The notes: a model not told the origin generated them from the sequence alone. Positions 39,326 through 48,411 are shown, numbered from the stretch's first letter. The stretch: 64,000 bases of DNA from Pseudomonadota bacterium (GCA_023386795.1 JAEWJB010000075.1:1-64000), one strand, 5' to 3'. A program made the numbers and translations.

Positions 39326-40506
39326 TGGGGAGGCCACGCTCTAAGAACCCCAGGAATCTTCCAGGACACATCGACTACAGCAAGGTGCCCAAGGGGATCT
39401 ACTGGGATGCGAGCGGGAATGGCCGGTGGTTCGTGCACGAACCGCATCCCGAGGGCCGCGGCGTGCGGAGCAGAACCGTCGCGCAGGCTGGCGCTCGGCT
39501 GTCGGATCTCCATGCCATCGCCGAGCAGCGGGCGGGTTCGGCCTTCCGAGGATCGGTCGCGCATGTGATCGATCTTTTCGAGGTCAGCCTCACCTTCGAA
39601 CAGCTCGCGTCGAGCACCAAGACTCACTACCGGGACTACGCCAAGGCGATCAAGGCGTACCCACTCAAGAACGGTACCAAGCTGGGCGAGGCGATCGTGG
39701 ATCGCATGACCCCCGGGGTCATGCGCCGTCTTATCGATGTCGTCGCACATGGGCGCTCTCCCGAGCGGCTTGGAGAAGCCGGAGTGCCCGGCTATCCCAC
39801 CAAGGCCAACCACTGGCTGCGCTACCTTCGTCGCGTGTTCGGTTGGGCGCGGGAGCACGATCACGTCAAGACCAACCCGGCGGCAGGCGTGAAGCAGGTG
39901 CGCGAAAAACGCGATCACCGAATGCCGGAATTGGAGGTGTTTCGCCGAGTGCAGGCTTACGCCCAGGAATGCGGGTCGCGCGGCGCGCGCGCGAAGGGCG
40001 CCCTTCCGCCCTACCTCTGGGCGGCTATGGAGCTGGCGTACCAGGCACGCTTGCGCGGCATTGAGGTGCTAACTCTCACCGATGCCCATGACTTCGGCGA
40101 GGAACTCATGACCAATCGCCGCAAAGGGAGCCGGGACAACCTGGTCCGCAAGGGGGCACGACTGGCGAATGCGTTGGAGACACTTCGTAGATATCGCGAG
40201 TTAGTGTGGAAGCGGCGCAAGCGCCCTACACCTCTGAATGCATGGGCACGCCCGCTCCTGGTCGGCGAAGACGGCGAGCCGCTGACTCGGTCCGGGTTCA
40301 ATACCGCGTGGCAGCGCATGATGCGCGCGGCGGTCAAGGACGGGGTGCTGACCGAGGGAGAACGCTTCGGCCTGCACGGACTCAAGCACCGGGGCGTCAC
40401 CGACACTAAGGGCGACAAGAAGGTCGCCAGCGGCCACAAGACTGACGCCATGGTCATGCTTTACGATCACCAACTTAAGTCGGTCGATCCGACATACGAC
40501 CCGTAG
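39325..40506 (+). CDS. Tyrosine recombinase (phage integrase)
   Basis: The 393-residue protein has an N-terminal Arm/core-binding part and a C-terminal catalytic domain. Visible residues: Arg in 'ARLRGIEVLTL' (about 245), 'HGLKHRGVTDTKG' (His with Lys where most have Arg, as in a known phage subfamily), 'SGHKTDAMVMLYDHQ' with His near 372 and nucleophile Tyr near 381. The ATG overlaps the upstream stop. It points to the right end of the element. Confidence 0.92.
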   Translation: MGRPRSKNPRNLPGHIDYSKVPKGIYWDASGNGRWFVHEPHPEGRGVRSRTVAQAGARLSDLHAIAEQRAGSAFRGSVAHVIDLFEVSLTFEQLASSTKTHYRDYAKAIKAYPLKNGTKLGEAIVDRMTPGVMRRLIDVVAHGRSPERLGEAGVPGYPTKANHWLRYLRRVFGWAREHDHVKTNPAAGVKQVREKRDHRMPELEVFRRVQAYAQECGSRGARAKGALPPYLWAAMELAYQARLRGIEVLTLTDAHDFGEELMTNRRKGSRDNLVRKGARLANALETLRRYRELVWKRRKRPTPLNAWARPLLVGEDGEPLTRSGFNTAWQRMMRAAVKDGVLTEGERFGLHGLKHRGVTDTKGDKKVASGHKTDAMVMLYDHQLKSVDPTYDP

Positions 40507-40525
40507 AATCAAATACTTACGCACA

Positions 40526-41644
40526 ATGCCGACAAAATCTGCCACGCCCCCCCCCATGGCGCAGCCATTCCTGCTCGTGGACACCTTCGCCGGGGTTGGG
40601 GGAATGAGCCTGGGCGCCGCTCAGGCGGGCTTCAAAATCGCCGCCGCAATTGAGATCAATGCGGACGCCGTCGCAACATATCAGCGAAACCATGCGGGCG
40701 TTCCAGTAATCCATCAGGACGTTCGCACAGTATCCGCAGCGGATGTCGCGACGGCGGTGGGTGACAGGCAAATCGACGCGCTCATCGGATGCGCTCCCTG
40801 CCAGGGCTTCTGCTCTCTGACAAGTAAGAACCGTCGCGAGGACGAGAGAAACCAACTTGTCCTGGAAATGGCCCGGCTCGCCGAGCTGCTCAACCCGCAG
40901 GTTGTCGTTATGGAGAACGTTCCCGGCGTCCTTACCCGGGGCAAGGAGCTCTTTGCGCAGCTGACCTCTCGCCTCGAAGCAGCTGATTACCAACTGACCT
41001 GGGGCGTGGTCCAGATGGCCGATTATGGCGTGCCGCAGAATCGCCGCCGTCTTGTACTCGTCGGCGCGCGTGGTTTCAAACCTACATTACCTAGCCCGAC
41101 CCATGCCCGTTCGCCCGAGGAGGGAAGGCAATTGCCTTGGACTACCATCAGAGACACGATCTACGGACTCGAAGCGCCGAAGCGCCTGTCTCTTGCACTG
41201 AAGAGCGGTGGCCCCAAGGCTCTGAACTGGCATGTCGTGAGCGATCTCAAGGCTGAGACCAAGGCTCGTCTTCGTGCCGCATTGCCTGGTGCAGGGAGGC
41301 TCACGATTGATCCAGAGCTTTTGCCTGCTTGCCATCAAGCCGGCTACAGAGGGTTTACCAATGTCTACACTCGTATGGAGTGGGACAAGCCTTCGCCGAC
41401 AATCACCGCCGGATTCCTTACGCCAGCTAAGGGAAGATTCGGCCACCCAGACCGACGTAGGACGACAATTTCTATCCGAGAAGCGGCGAGGATTCAAACT
41501 TTCCCGGACAGTTTCGCCCTAGAGGCATCGAAAATGGAAGCGGCCTGTCAGATGATTGGGAACGCGGTTCCACCGCGCTTCGCGGAAGTACTGTTTAGGC
41601 ACCTGGCAGAGCAGATGACGGAACACAAAGGAATTCAGGGATGA
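40526..41644 (+). CDS. C5-cytosine DNA methyltransferase
   Basis: The 372-residue enzyme has all main motifs in order: I 'DTFAGVGGMSLGAAQAGF' (residue 19), IV 'GCAPCQGFC' with nucleophile Cys92, VI 'VVMENVPG', VIII 'QNRRRLVLVG', IX 'PSPTITAGF' region and X 'MIGNAVPPRF'. The target-recognition region is between about 215 and 300 and is short. The stop overlaps the next start by ATGA, which couples it to the ATPase-nuclease gene. G+C is lower than in flanking core genes, a sign of transfer. The recognised DNA site is unknown. Confidence 0.92.
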   Translation: MPTKSATPPPMAQPFLLVDTFAGVGGMSLGAAQAGFKIAAAIEINADAVATYQRNHAGVPVIHQDVRTVSAADVATAVGDRQIDALIGCAPCQGFCSLTSKNRREDERNQLVLEMARLAELLNPQVVVMENVPGVLTRGKELFAQLTSRLEAADYQLTWGVVQMADYGVPQNRRRLVLVGARGFKPTLPSPTHARSPEEGRQLPWTTIRDTIYGLEAPKRLSLALKSGGPKALNWHVVSDLKAETKARLRAALPGAGRLTIDPELLPACHQAGYRGFTNVYTRMEWDKPSPTITAGFLTPAKGRFGHPDRRRTTISIREAARIQTFPDSFALEASKMEAACQMIGNAVPPRFAEVLFRHLAEQMTEHKGIQG

Positions 41645-43722
41645 CCACCACACTGCAGCTAAAGTACAGCCACAATATCGTCGAACATCTGGGATTGAAG
41701 CTATACCAGAACCAACCGACACGAGTTCTCGCAGAGCTTGTATCTAATTCGTGGGATGCAGACGCGAGTAGAGTCGCGATCAGGCTTGAAATGGACGCAG
41801 CTGCGCGCTGGGTCAGTGTTTCCGACAACGGACATGGCATGACCCGCGACAAGCTCGCGCACGCCTACCTCGTTATCGGGCATCCCAAGCGCTCGCGCGC
41901 CACAGACAAATCCCCGGGCGGACGCGCCTTCATGGGACGGAAGGGAATCGGCAAGCTTGCTGCATTTGGCATAGCCAGGCGGGTTGACGTGATCACCTGT
42001 GCTATCGACGAAGAAACAGGTTCGCTTAAGTGCGTATGGCTGCGATTCGACCGTGACGCTCTCCTGGACGCTGGCGACGGCGAACACACCTATGTGCCTG
42101 ACATCAAAGCTGATGGCTGCGCACCAGCGGAGCTCCCGCTGCAATTCGATGAGCACGGTGAGGTGCGCAGATGGCTGGAACTAACCGAGCAGGGCACCGG
42201 GACGCTTGTCCTGATGAGCGAGCTCTCCATCAGCCGCGCCATATCCCAGGAGAAGCTTCTCGAGTCGCTTGGAAGTCGCTTCACGGTAATGACTGGAGGG
42301 AAGATTGAGATCACTGTCAACGACGCAGCCGTGACAAGTGAGAATTCCCTACCCAAGTTCGAATATCGCCTGCCTGCGGAAGGCGTTGAGACCATTACAT
42401 TAGCGAACGGCAAGACATTCACAGCATGGGCCGGCTTTGTCGAGAACGCTGCTTGGCCTCAGGATCAAGCCGGCGTAGGCGTCTACGCGCATGGAAAAAT
42501 CGCTCAGGATCGCCCTTTTTTCTTTGGCGTGAAGGGCAAAGAGATCATGTCCCGGTACATGCTGGGATTTATCGAGGCTGATTGGCTCGATGAAGAAACC
42601 AAGGATCTAATTTCGACCGACAGAACATCAGTCAACTGGGATGCAGACGAAGCGCAGCCACTATATGAAGGTGGCGCTAAGCTCGTGCGTCAATGGATTG
42701 CGAAGTTCGAACAATGGCGGAAAGATCAAGAACTTCGGAAGAACCGCATTCTGGTACAAGCAGCGGTTCGAGGAGGACACGCAGCGAAAGTTACCGATGC
42801 GGAGGAGGAAGAAATTGTACGGCTCGTATCATCGATCACACCGAGCTTTGCTAAGGATGAGGACGAGGCCAAGGATCGACTGATTGGAGCAGTCTCGGAG
42901 GCATGGGTTCAAAAACCTATGCGCAAGCTTGTTACTGACCTCTGGGCCAGCTTCGGCGCGGACGGCAACCTTCCACCCCAAGCGTTCACGCAAATCGTTG
43001 AAAAACTTTCGGCGCATTCGGTGCCCGAGTCTCTCAATCTCGCCGTGATATTTGCCCAGCGAGCGTTCGCTCTGACCCGTTTGTATGACTATGTCCACAA
43101 CGGCATCGAAACGGATCTACAGAAGCTGATTGAGAAATTCCCCTGGATTGTCGAGCCTGACACTGCGGTTCTTACTGCTAATCGCTCACTGAAGACGGCG
43201 GCGGAAAAAGCCCTCGAAATGGGACACCTCATAACTGGCCGCCGAGCGGTGGCTGACGTTCCTGAACGGAACAAGCCCGATTTCGTTTTTCTTTCGAGCC
43301 CCGAAGATCGCCGAATTGTTGTTGTCGAGCTCAAGAATCCGCAAGAGGATTTGACTGTCGGAAATTTGACCCAGCTAGGAGACTACATCACCTGGCTCAT
43401 GACAAATTATCCCGACTCGACTGTGACCGGCTACCTCGTCGGCCGCGTCGGCGGGACCCTCCCCCCCATCTACAACAACGTCAAAGTCGTGCCGTGGACT
43501 ACGATCCTCCAGCTGTCAAGATCGCGCCACATCGAACTTCTCTCCGCCATGCTACTTAAAAGCGGCGCAGACGGGAGCGGTGACGCACGGGCCATCGATG
43601 CCATCGAACTAGCCGGACCCGAGGCCCAGGCGCTACTGGACCGCCTGGCAGCAAATAGTCAGGAGCTGGCCCAGCTGATGAGAACCTTCGAGCTAAAGAG
43701 CAAGAGTGACACGAAGGAGTAA
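41641..43722 (+). CDS. GHKL (MORC/MutL/Hsp90-like) ATPase fused to PD-(D/E)XK nuclease
   Basis: The 693-residue protein has an N-terminal GHKL ATPase: 'VLAELVSNSWDADA' (Glu32 and Asn36, N box), 'SDNGHGM' (residues 61-67), 'FMGRKGIGKLAAFGIA' (lid, 98-113), 'GTGTLVLMS' (about 185). A transducer-like part follows to about 370. The C-terminal 180 residues read 'DLQKLIEKFPWIVEP' and then 'KPDFVFLSS' (Asp547) and 'IVVVELKNP' (Glu563, Lys565), a PD-(D/E)XK nuclease with Shedu/DUF4263-like lead-in. With the methyltransferase it probably forms a restriction-like system in which ATP binding drives DNA clamping and cutting. Confidence 0.82.
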   Translation: MTTTLQLKYSHNIVEHLGLKLYQNQPTRVLAELVSNSWDADASRVAIRLEMDAAARWVSVSDNGHGMTRDKLAHAYLVIGHPKRSRATDKSPGGRAFMGRKGIGKLAAFGIARRVDVITCAIDEETGSLKCVWLRFDRDALLDAGDGEHTYVPDIKADGCAPAELPLQFDEHGEVRRWLELTEQGTGTLVLMSELSISRAISQEKLLESLGSRFTVMTGGKIEITVNDAAVTSENSLPKFEYRLPAEGVETITLANGKTFTAWAGFVENAAWPQDQAGVGVYAHGKIAQDRPFFFGVKGKEIMSRYMLGFIEADWLDEETKDLISTDRTSVNWDADEAQPLYEGGAKLVRQWIAKFEQWRKDQELRKNRILVQAAVRGGHAAKVTDAEEEEIVRLVSSITPSFAKDEDEAKDRLIGAVSEAWVQKPMRKLVTDLWASFGADGNLPPQAFTQIVEKLSAHSVPESLNLAVIFAQRAFALTRLYDYVHNGIETDLQKLIEKFPWIVEPDTAVLTANRSLKTAAEKALEMGHLITGRRAVADVPERNKPDFVFLSSPEDRRIVVVELKNPQEDLTVGNLTQLGDYITWLMTNYPDSTVTGYLVGRVGGTLPPIYNNVKVVPWTTILQLSRSRHIELLSAMLLKSGADGSGDARAIDAIELAGPEAQALLDRLAANSQELAQLMRTFELKSKSDTKE

Positions 43723-43779
43723 TTCTATGGAGAGTTCTAGGGAAGTGCGGCGCAATCCGCCCTAACCAGTTGATTTTAT

Positions 43780-43856
43780 TGGCGCGCCCGACAGGACTCG
43801 AACCTGTAACCGCCGGCTTAGAAGGCCGGTGCTCTATCCGGTTGAGCTACGGGCGC
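43780..43856 (-). tRNA. tRNA-Arg(UCU)
   Basis: The 77-nt cloverleaf starts GCGCCCGUAGCUCAACCGG and ends CGGGCGCG-CCA with an encoded CCA. The anticodon stem-loop is CCGGC CUUCUAA GCCGG, giving anticodon UCU. The T arm is ACAGGUUCGAGUCCUGU. Its 3' end faces the accessory region. Confidence 0.95.
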
Positions 43857-43886
43857 TTGGGGGCGGCACGGCCGCGGCGGATCGAG

Positions 43887-43963
43887 TGGTCGGGGTAGAG
43901 GGATTCGAACCCCCGACATCCTGCTCCCAAAGCAGGCGCGCTACCAGACTGCGCTATACCCCG
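43887..43963 (-). tRNA. tRNA-Pro(UGG)
   Basis: The 77-nt cloverleaf starts CGGGGUAUAGCGCAGUCUGG and ends UACCCCG-ACCA with an encoded CCA. The anticodon stem-loop is CCUGC UUUGGGA GCAGG, giving anticodon UGG. It lies 30 bases upstream of tRNA-Arg on the same strand, so both are likely cotranscribed. Confidence 0.95.
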
Positions 43964-44131
43964 GCTTGATCTCACGAGACCCGGCGCCGGCGGCGCGCGG
44001 GTCGTGCATTGTCCGGACAAGCCGCCCGCAGTGTCAATCTCGCCGGGACGCCGGCGGCGGCACCCTCCCCGCTGGGCTATGCTGCGGCATCGGCCACGAC
44101 GGCCCTGGCTCATTCCTCAAGGAGATTCCCC

Positions 44132-44896
44132 ATGTTCCGCAGTGGCAACCCCGCCCTCCAGGAGTCCACGTTCCTCGACATCGGCAGCGGCAGCGTCGTG
44201 CGCCGCGATGCCGACGCGATGACCCTCAACGGCACCGTCAACAAGACCGGCCTGCTCCTGCTGCTGGCCCTGCTCACCGCCTGCTTTGCCTGGAGCCAGA
44301 CGCTCACGCCGGAAGGCGAAGTGCTGCCGGCCGCCAGGCTCTACCTGCTGGGGGGTGCCATCGGCGGCTTCATCGTGGCGATGATCACCACCTTCAAGGC
44401 GAAGTGGGCGCCGGTGACCGCTCCACTGTATGCGCTGTTGGAAGGCTTCTTCCTCGGCGCGATCTCGGCCATCTACGAAGCCCGCTTCGATGGCATCGTG
44501 TTCCAGGCCGTGCTGCTCACCTTCGGCACGCTGTTCGCCCTGCTGTTTGCCTATCGCAGCGGCCTGATCAAGGCCACCGAGAACTTCAAGCTCGGCGTGG
44601 TGGCCGCGACCGGCGGCATCGCGCTGGTGTACCTGGCGACCATCGTGCTGGGCTTTTTCAACGTGAACATTCCCTTCATCCACGAATCGGGACTGATCGG
44701 CATCGGCTTCAGCCTGTTCGTGGTGGTCATCGCCGCGTTGAACCTGGTGCTGGATTTCGACTTCATCGAGAACGGCGTCCAGCAGGGCGCGCCGAAGTAC
44801 ATGGAGTGGTACGGCGCGTTCGGCCTGATGGTGACCCTGGTGTGGCTGTACATCGAGTTCCTGCGCCTGCTGTCCAAGCTGCAGTCGCGCAACTGA
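44132..44896 (+). CDS. Bax inhibitor-1 (YccA/YbhL) family membrane protein
   Basis: The 254-residue inner-membrane protein has seven hydrophobic helices. 'VNKTGLLLLLALLTACFAW', 'GFIVAMITTFKAKWAPVTAPLYALLEGFFLGAIS' and 'LVLDFDFIENG' (conserved Asp-rich helix 7 end) match the bacterial BI-1/UPF0005 branch with a long N-terminal part. The family includes pH-gated calcium-leak channels and the FtsH modulator YccA. The ATG has a good AAGGAG site. A hairpin terminator follows. Confidence 0.88.
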   Translation: MFRSGNPALQESTFLDIGSGSVVRRDADAMTLNGTVNKTGLLLLLALLTACFAWSQTLTPEGEVLPAARLYLLGGAIGGFIVAMITTFKAKWAPVTAPLYALLEGFFLGAISAIYEARFDGIVFQAVLLTFGTLFALLFAYRSGLIKATENFKLGVVAATGGIALVYLATIVLGFFNVNIPFIHESGLIGIGFSLFVVVIAALNLVLDFDFIENGVQQGAPKYMEWYGAFGLMVTLVWLYIEFLRLLSKLQSRN

Positions 44897-44906
44897 GGGG
44901 ACAAGG

Positions 44907-44930
44907 CCCGGCCCCTCGCGGGGCCGGGTT
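44907..44930 (+). terminator. Hairpin terminator after the BI-1 gene
   Basis: A 9-bp GC stem (CCCGGCCCC at 44907-44915 with 44920-44928), loop TCGC, lies 11 bases after the stop and is followed by only two T. It is probably a weak intrinsic terminator. Confidence 0.6.
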
Positions 44931-44973
44931 CGCGTGCTAGGCTCAAGGGTTGCATTCTTCCTGATGCCTGCCG

Positions 44974-47900
44974 ATGGACCCCTCCTCCATGTCACGCGAC
45001 ATCCGCTTCGGCGGTAGTGCTTTTCGTACCCTCTGGCCGCTGATCGCAGTGGTCGTGTTCTTCGTCGGCAGCGGCCTGTTGGCAGGCCAGAACATCCGCA
45101 CCATTCGCAACGACAACGCCCTGGTCATCCGCTCCCAGGAAACCATGACGGCACTGGGAGACGTGCTCTCGGCCGTGCAGGACGCCGAAACCGGGCAGCG
45201 CGGCTACCTGCTCACCGGCAACGACAGTTATCTGGAGCCGTACGAGACCGCGCTGGGAGTCGCCAGCGCGCGTCTTGACGCGATCGCGAAGGCGGTCGAA
45301 GGCGATCCCGCCCAGCGCGACCGGTTCAAGCAGCTGGCGAGCCGCGTCCAGGGCAAGTTCGACGAACTGCGCGAGACCATCCAGCTGCGCCGCGACCAGG
45401 GATTCGAGCCGGCGCTCGCGGTGGTCAGCTCGAACCGCGGCAAGGCCACCATGGATGACATCCGCGCGCGACTGGGTTCCATGCGTGCAGTCGAACTGGA
45501 CAAACGGGCGCGGCGGCTGTCGGAAATGGAGGCGGCCTACGCCACCGCCCTGACCTCGGGCACCGCCAGCGCCGTGCTTGGCATTGCCTTGACCGTGTTC
45601 GTGGGCTTCATGATCCGCCGCAACGCCCGGGCACGCGAACGCGATGCGTGGCTGCAGGCCGGACGGCTCGAATTGGCCGCCGTCATCGCCGGGGACAAGG
45701 ACAGCCGTGAACTGGCCAGCGAAAGCCTGGGCTTTCTCTCCCGATTCCTCGGCGCCGAGGCCGGCGCGTTGTTCGTGCCAGCCGGAAACGGGTTCTCCAG
45801 GATCGGGGCCGTCGGCGTGGCGCCGGCCACCGACGAGACCGAACACTTCCAGCCTGCCGGCAGCCTCCTGTCGCGCGCCGTGGAAGAGCGCGAGGTCCTG
45901 CTGATCTCGGACGTGCCGCCCGGCTATCTGACCGTCGGATCGGGCCTGGGCCAGGCTGCACCGCGCCATCTGGTCATCGCGCCCAGCATCCAGAACGGCG
46001 AAGTGCACGGCGTCATCGAACTGGGTTTCTTCAAACCGGTGAACGAGGCGGTGATCGACCTGCTCGGCCGCATTTCGCCGGACATGGCGGTGGCGCTGCG
46101 CTCGGCCACCTATCGCTCTGAACTGTCGCAACTGCTGGAGCAGACCCAACGGCAGGCGGAGACCTTGCAGGTCCAGAGCGAGGAACTGCGCGTGTCCAAC
46201 GAGGAGCTGGAAGAACAAGGCCGCGCGCTCCGCGCTTCCCAGCACCAGCTGGAAGAACAGCAGGCCGAGCTGGAGCAGACCAACAACCAGCTCACCGACC
46301 AGTCGCAACAGCTGGAGAACGAACGCGACAAGCTGGCCCGCGCCAACGACGCCATCGAAGCGGAAGCGCGCAAGGTGCAGCGCGCGAGCCAGTACAAGTC
46401 CGAGTTCCTCGCCAACATGTCGCACGAGCTGCGCACGCCACTCAACTCGGCGCTCATCCTGTCCAAGCTGCTGGCCGACAACCGCGACGGCAACCTGCAC
46501 GAAGAGCAGGTCAAGTTCGCCCGCACGATCCATGCCTCCGGCACCGACCTGCTCAACCTCATCAACGACATCCTCGACCTGTCGAAGATCGAGGCCGGGC
46601 ATATTGAGGTCAGCGCGGAGTCTTTCGGCGTGGAAGGCCTGCTGTCGGATTTGTCCACCCTGCTGGGACCGGTGGCTGCCGAGAAGGGCCTGTCCCTGGA
46701 GGTCTCGACATCGGCGGACTGCCCGGCGGTCATCGAGTCCGATCGCCAGCGCATCGAGCAGATCCTCAAGAACCTGTTGTCCAATGCACTGAAATTCACC
46801 GAAGCCGGCGGCGTCACGCTGCGGGCCACGGCAGGCCGGGGTGGCCAGATCGCGTTCACGGTCAGCGACACCGGCATCGGCATCGCACCGGAACAGCAGG
46901 CGCGCATCTTCGAAGCGTTCCAGCAGGCCGATGGCTCCATCAGCCGTCGCTATGGCGGCACCGGCCTGGGCCTGTCCATCTCCCAGGAACTCGCACGGCT
47001 GCTGGGCGGCGACATCACCGTGGACAGCGAACCCGGCAAGGGCAGTCGCTTCACGTTGCGGGTCGCGACGCGGCTGGCGGAAGGCCAGCGCGCGGCGCCG
47101 TCGCCCTCCCCGCGCGCGGCTCCGCCACCGGCTGCCATGCGCACCCCCGAGCCGGCGCAGCGCCTGCGCGTGCCGACGAGCACGCCATCCGCCTCGGCGG
47201 CGGACGCCACCGAACCGGCCGACAAACGCCGCCTGATCCTGATCATCGAAGACGATCCCGCGTTCGGCGAGATCGTCAGTGATCTGGCCCGCGAGATGGG
47301 CTTCCGTGCGCGCGTGGCGACCTCCGCCGGCGAAGCGCTGGCCGCCGCCCGCGCCGAACTGCCGCACGCCATCGTGCTGGACGTGGGTTTGCCCGACCAA
47401 TCCGGCCTGTCTGTGCTCGATATCCTCAAGCATGACGTGCGCACGCGGCATATTCCCGTCCACGTGGTCTCGGCGACGGATCATGCGCGCAAGGCCCTGT
47501 CGCTGGGAGCGGTGGGTTACCTGGGCAAGCCAGCCACGCGCGAGGAACTTGCCGGCGTGCTCGATTCACTGGAGCGCCGCCTCTCGCAGCGTCCACGCCT
47601 GGTCCTGGTGGTGGAAGACGATGTGGTGCAGCTCGACGCGGTGCGCGAACTGCTGGCGTCGGCCGACGTGGAAACCGTGGGCGCCGGCTCGGCCGCCGAG
47701 TGCGCGCGCGCACTGGAGCAATACACGTTCGACTGCATGGTGCTGGACCTGTCGCTTCCCGACGCCTCGGGCTTCGAGCTGCTCGAGGCACTCAGCGAAA
47801 AGGAGGGCCATGCCCTGCCCCCGGTCATCGTGTACACGGGCCGCGTGCTGACGCCGGCCGAAGAGGCGCGGTTGAGCCACTACTCCAGCTCGATCATCAT

Positions 47901-48411
47901 CAAGGGTGCGCGCTCGCCCGAGCGCCTGCTCGACGAAGTGACGCTGTTCCTGCACCAGGTCGTCAGCGAGCTGCCGGAACCGCAGCAGGGCATGATCCGC
48001 CGCGCGCAACACCGCGACGACACGCTCGACGCGCGCCACATCCTCATCGTCGAGGACGACGTGCGCAACATCTACGCGCTGATGAACGTACTGGAGCCGC
48101 ACGGCTGCAAGGTCTCCATCGCCCGCAACGGGCAGGAAGCCATCACCGCGCTGGGCGCGGCGGCCGGCAGCCAGTCTCCGGTGGACCTGGTGCTGATGGA
48201 CATCATGATGCCCGTCATGGACGGCCTGACCGCGACGCGCCAGATCCGGATGGACCCGCGCTTCGACCGCCTGCCGGTCATCGCCCTGACCGCCAAGGCC
48301 ATGCCGGACGACCAGCAGCAATGCATCCAGGCCGGCGCGAACGACTACATCGCCAAGCCGCTGGACGTGGACAAGCTGCTCTCGCTCATCCGGGTCTGGC
48401 TGATGGCCTGA
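44974..48411 (+). CDS. CHASE3-GAF hybrid histidine kinase with three receiver domains
   Basis: The 1145-residue inner-membrane sensor has TM1 (about 18-37), a periplasmic CHASE3 domain (40-180, 'QDAETGQRGYLLTG'), TM2 (about 190-212), GAF (230-375), a coiled coil (385-465), HisKA with His484 in 'MSHELRTPLNS', HATPase ('NLLSNALKFTEAGG', 'DTGIGI', 'GGTGLGLSIS') and three receivers with phospho-Asp in 'HAIVLDVGLPD', 'DCMVLDLSLPD' and 'DLVLMDIMMPVMDG'. Such multi-receiver kinases often steer biofilm or stress programmes. No output regulator gene is adjacent. Confidence 0.9.
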   Translation: MDPSSMSRDIRFGGSAFRTLWPLIAVVVFFVGSGLLAGQNIRTIRNDNALVIRSQETMTALGDVLSAVQDAETGQRGYLLTGNDSYLEPYETALGVASARLDAIAKAVEGDPAQRDRFKQLASRVQGKFDELRETIQLRRDQGFEPALAVVSSNRGKATMDDIRARLGSMRAVELDKRARRLSEMEAAYATALTSGTASAVLGIALTVFVGFMIRRNARARERDAWLQAGRLELAAVIAGDKDSRELASESLGFLSRFLGAEAGALFVPAGNGFSRIGAVGVAPATDETEHFQPAGSLLSRAVEEREVLLISDVPPGYLTVGSGLGQAAPRHLVIAPSIQNGEVHGVIELGFFKPVNEAVIDLLGRISPDMAVALRSATYRSELSQLLEQTQRQAETLQVQSEELRVSNEELEEQGRALRASQHQLEEQQAELEQTNNQLTDQSQQLENERDKLARANDAIEAEARKVQRASQYKSEFLANMSHELRTPLNSALILSKLLADNRDGNLHEEQVKFARTIHASGTDLLNLINDILDLSKIEAGHIEVSAESFGVEGLLSDLSTLLGPVAAEKGLSLEVSTSADCPAVIESDRQRIEQILKNLLSNALKFTEAGGVTLRATAGRGGQIAFTVSDTGIGIAPEQQARIFEAFQQADGSISRRYGGTGLGLSISQELARLLGGDITVDSEPGKGSRFTLRVATRLAEGQRAAPSPSPRAAPPPAAMRTPEPAQRLRVPTSTPSASAADATEPADKRRLILIIEDDPAFGEIVSDLAREMGFRARVATSAGEALAAARAELPHAIVLDVGLPDQSGLSVLDILKHDVRTRHIPVHVVSATDHARKALSLGAVGYLGKPATREELAGVLDSLERRLSQRPRLVLVVEDDVVQLDAVRELLASADVETVGAGSAAECARALEQYTFDCMVLDLSLPDASGFELLEALSEKEGHALPPVIVYTGRVLTPAEEARLSHYSSSIIIKGARSPERLLDEVTLFLHQVVSELPEPQQGMIRRAQHRDDTLDARHILIVEDDVRNIYALMNVLEPHGCKVSIARNGQEAITALGAAAGSQSPVDLVLMDIMMPVMDGLTATRQIRMDPRFDRLPVIALTAKAMPDDQQQCIQAGANDYIAKPLDVDKLLSLIRVWLMA

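Larger units (their letters stand above)
1954..40506. mobile_element. Prophage of a lambda-like siphovirus (boundaries approximate)
   Basis: The region carries a tyrosine integrase, a DUF4224 excisionase-like gene, a CI/Cro-type switch with repeated operators, primase-helicase, terminase, portal, protease-capsid fusion, lysis genes, connector genes, tail tube, frameshifted tail chaperones, tape measure and tail tip genes, nearly all joined by 1-11 base overlaps. All structural genes are intact, so the element may be inducible. The long tape measure (868 residues) and the gpM/L/K/J-like tail-tip series fit a non-contractile tail. The left limit is taken at the DUF2971 gene and the right limit at the integrase end. 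If the element integrated at tRNA-Arg, it would extend right to 43780 and include the methyltransferase-ATPase pair. Confidence 0.88.

Noticed and set aside
43780..43856. tRNA-Arg 3' end as confirmed attachment site
   Set aside because: No second copy of any 15-base or longer part of the tRNA 3' half was found by eye in the left flank, so it is kept only as a possibility.
44992..47484. Minus-strand frame of 830 codons opposite the hybrid kinase
   Set aside because: The plus strand shows an unbroken series of kinase motifs; the reverse frame is rich in Arg, Gln and His without any domain.
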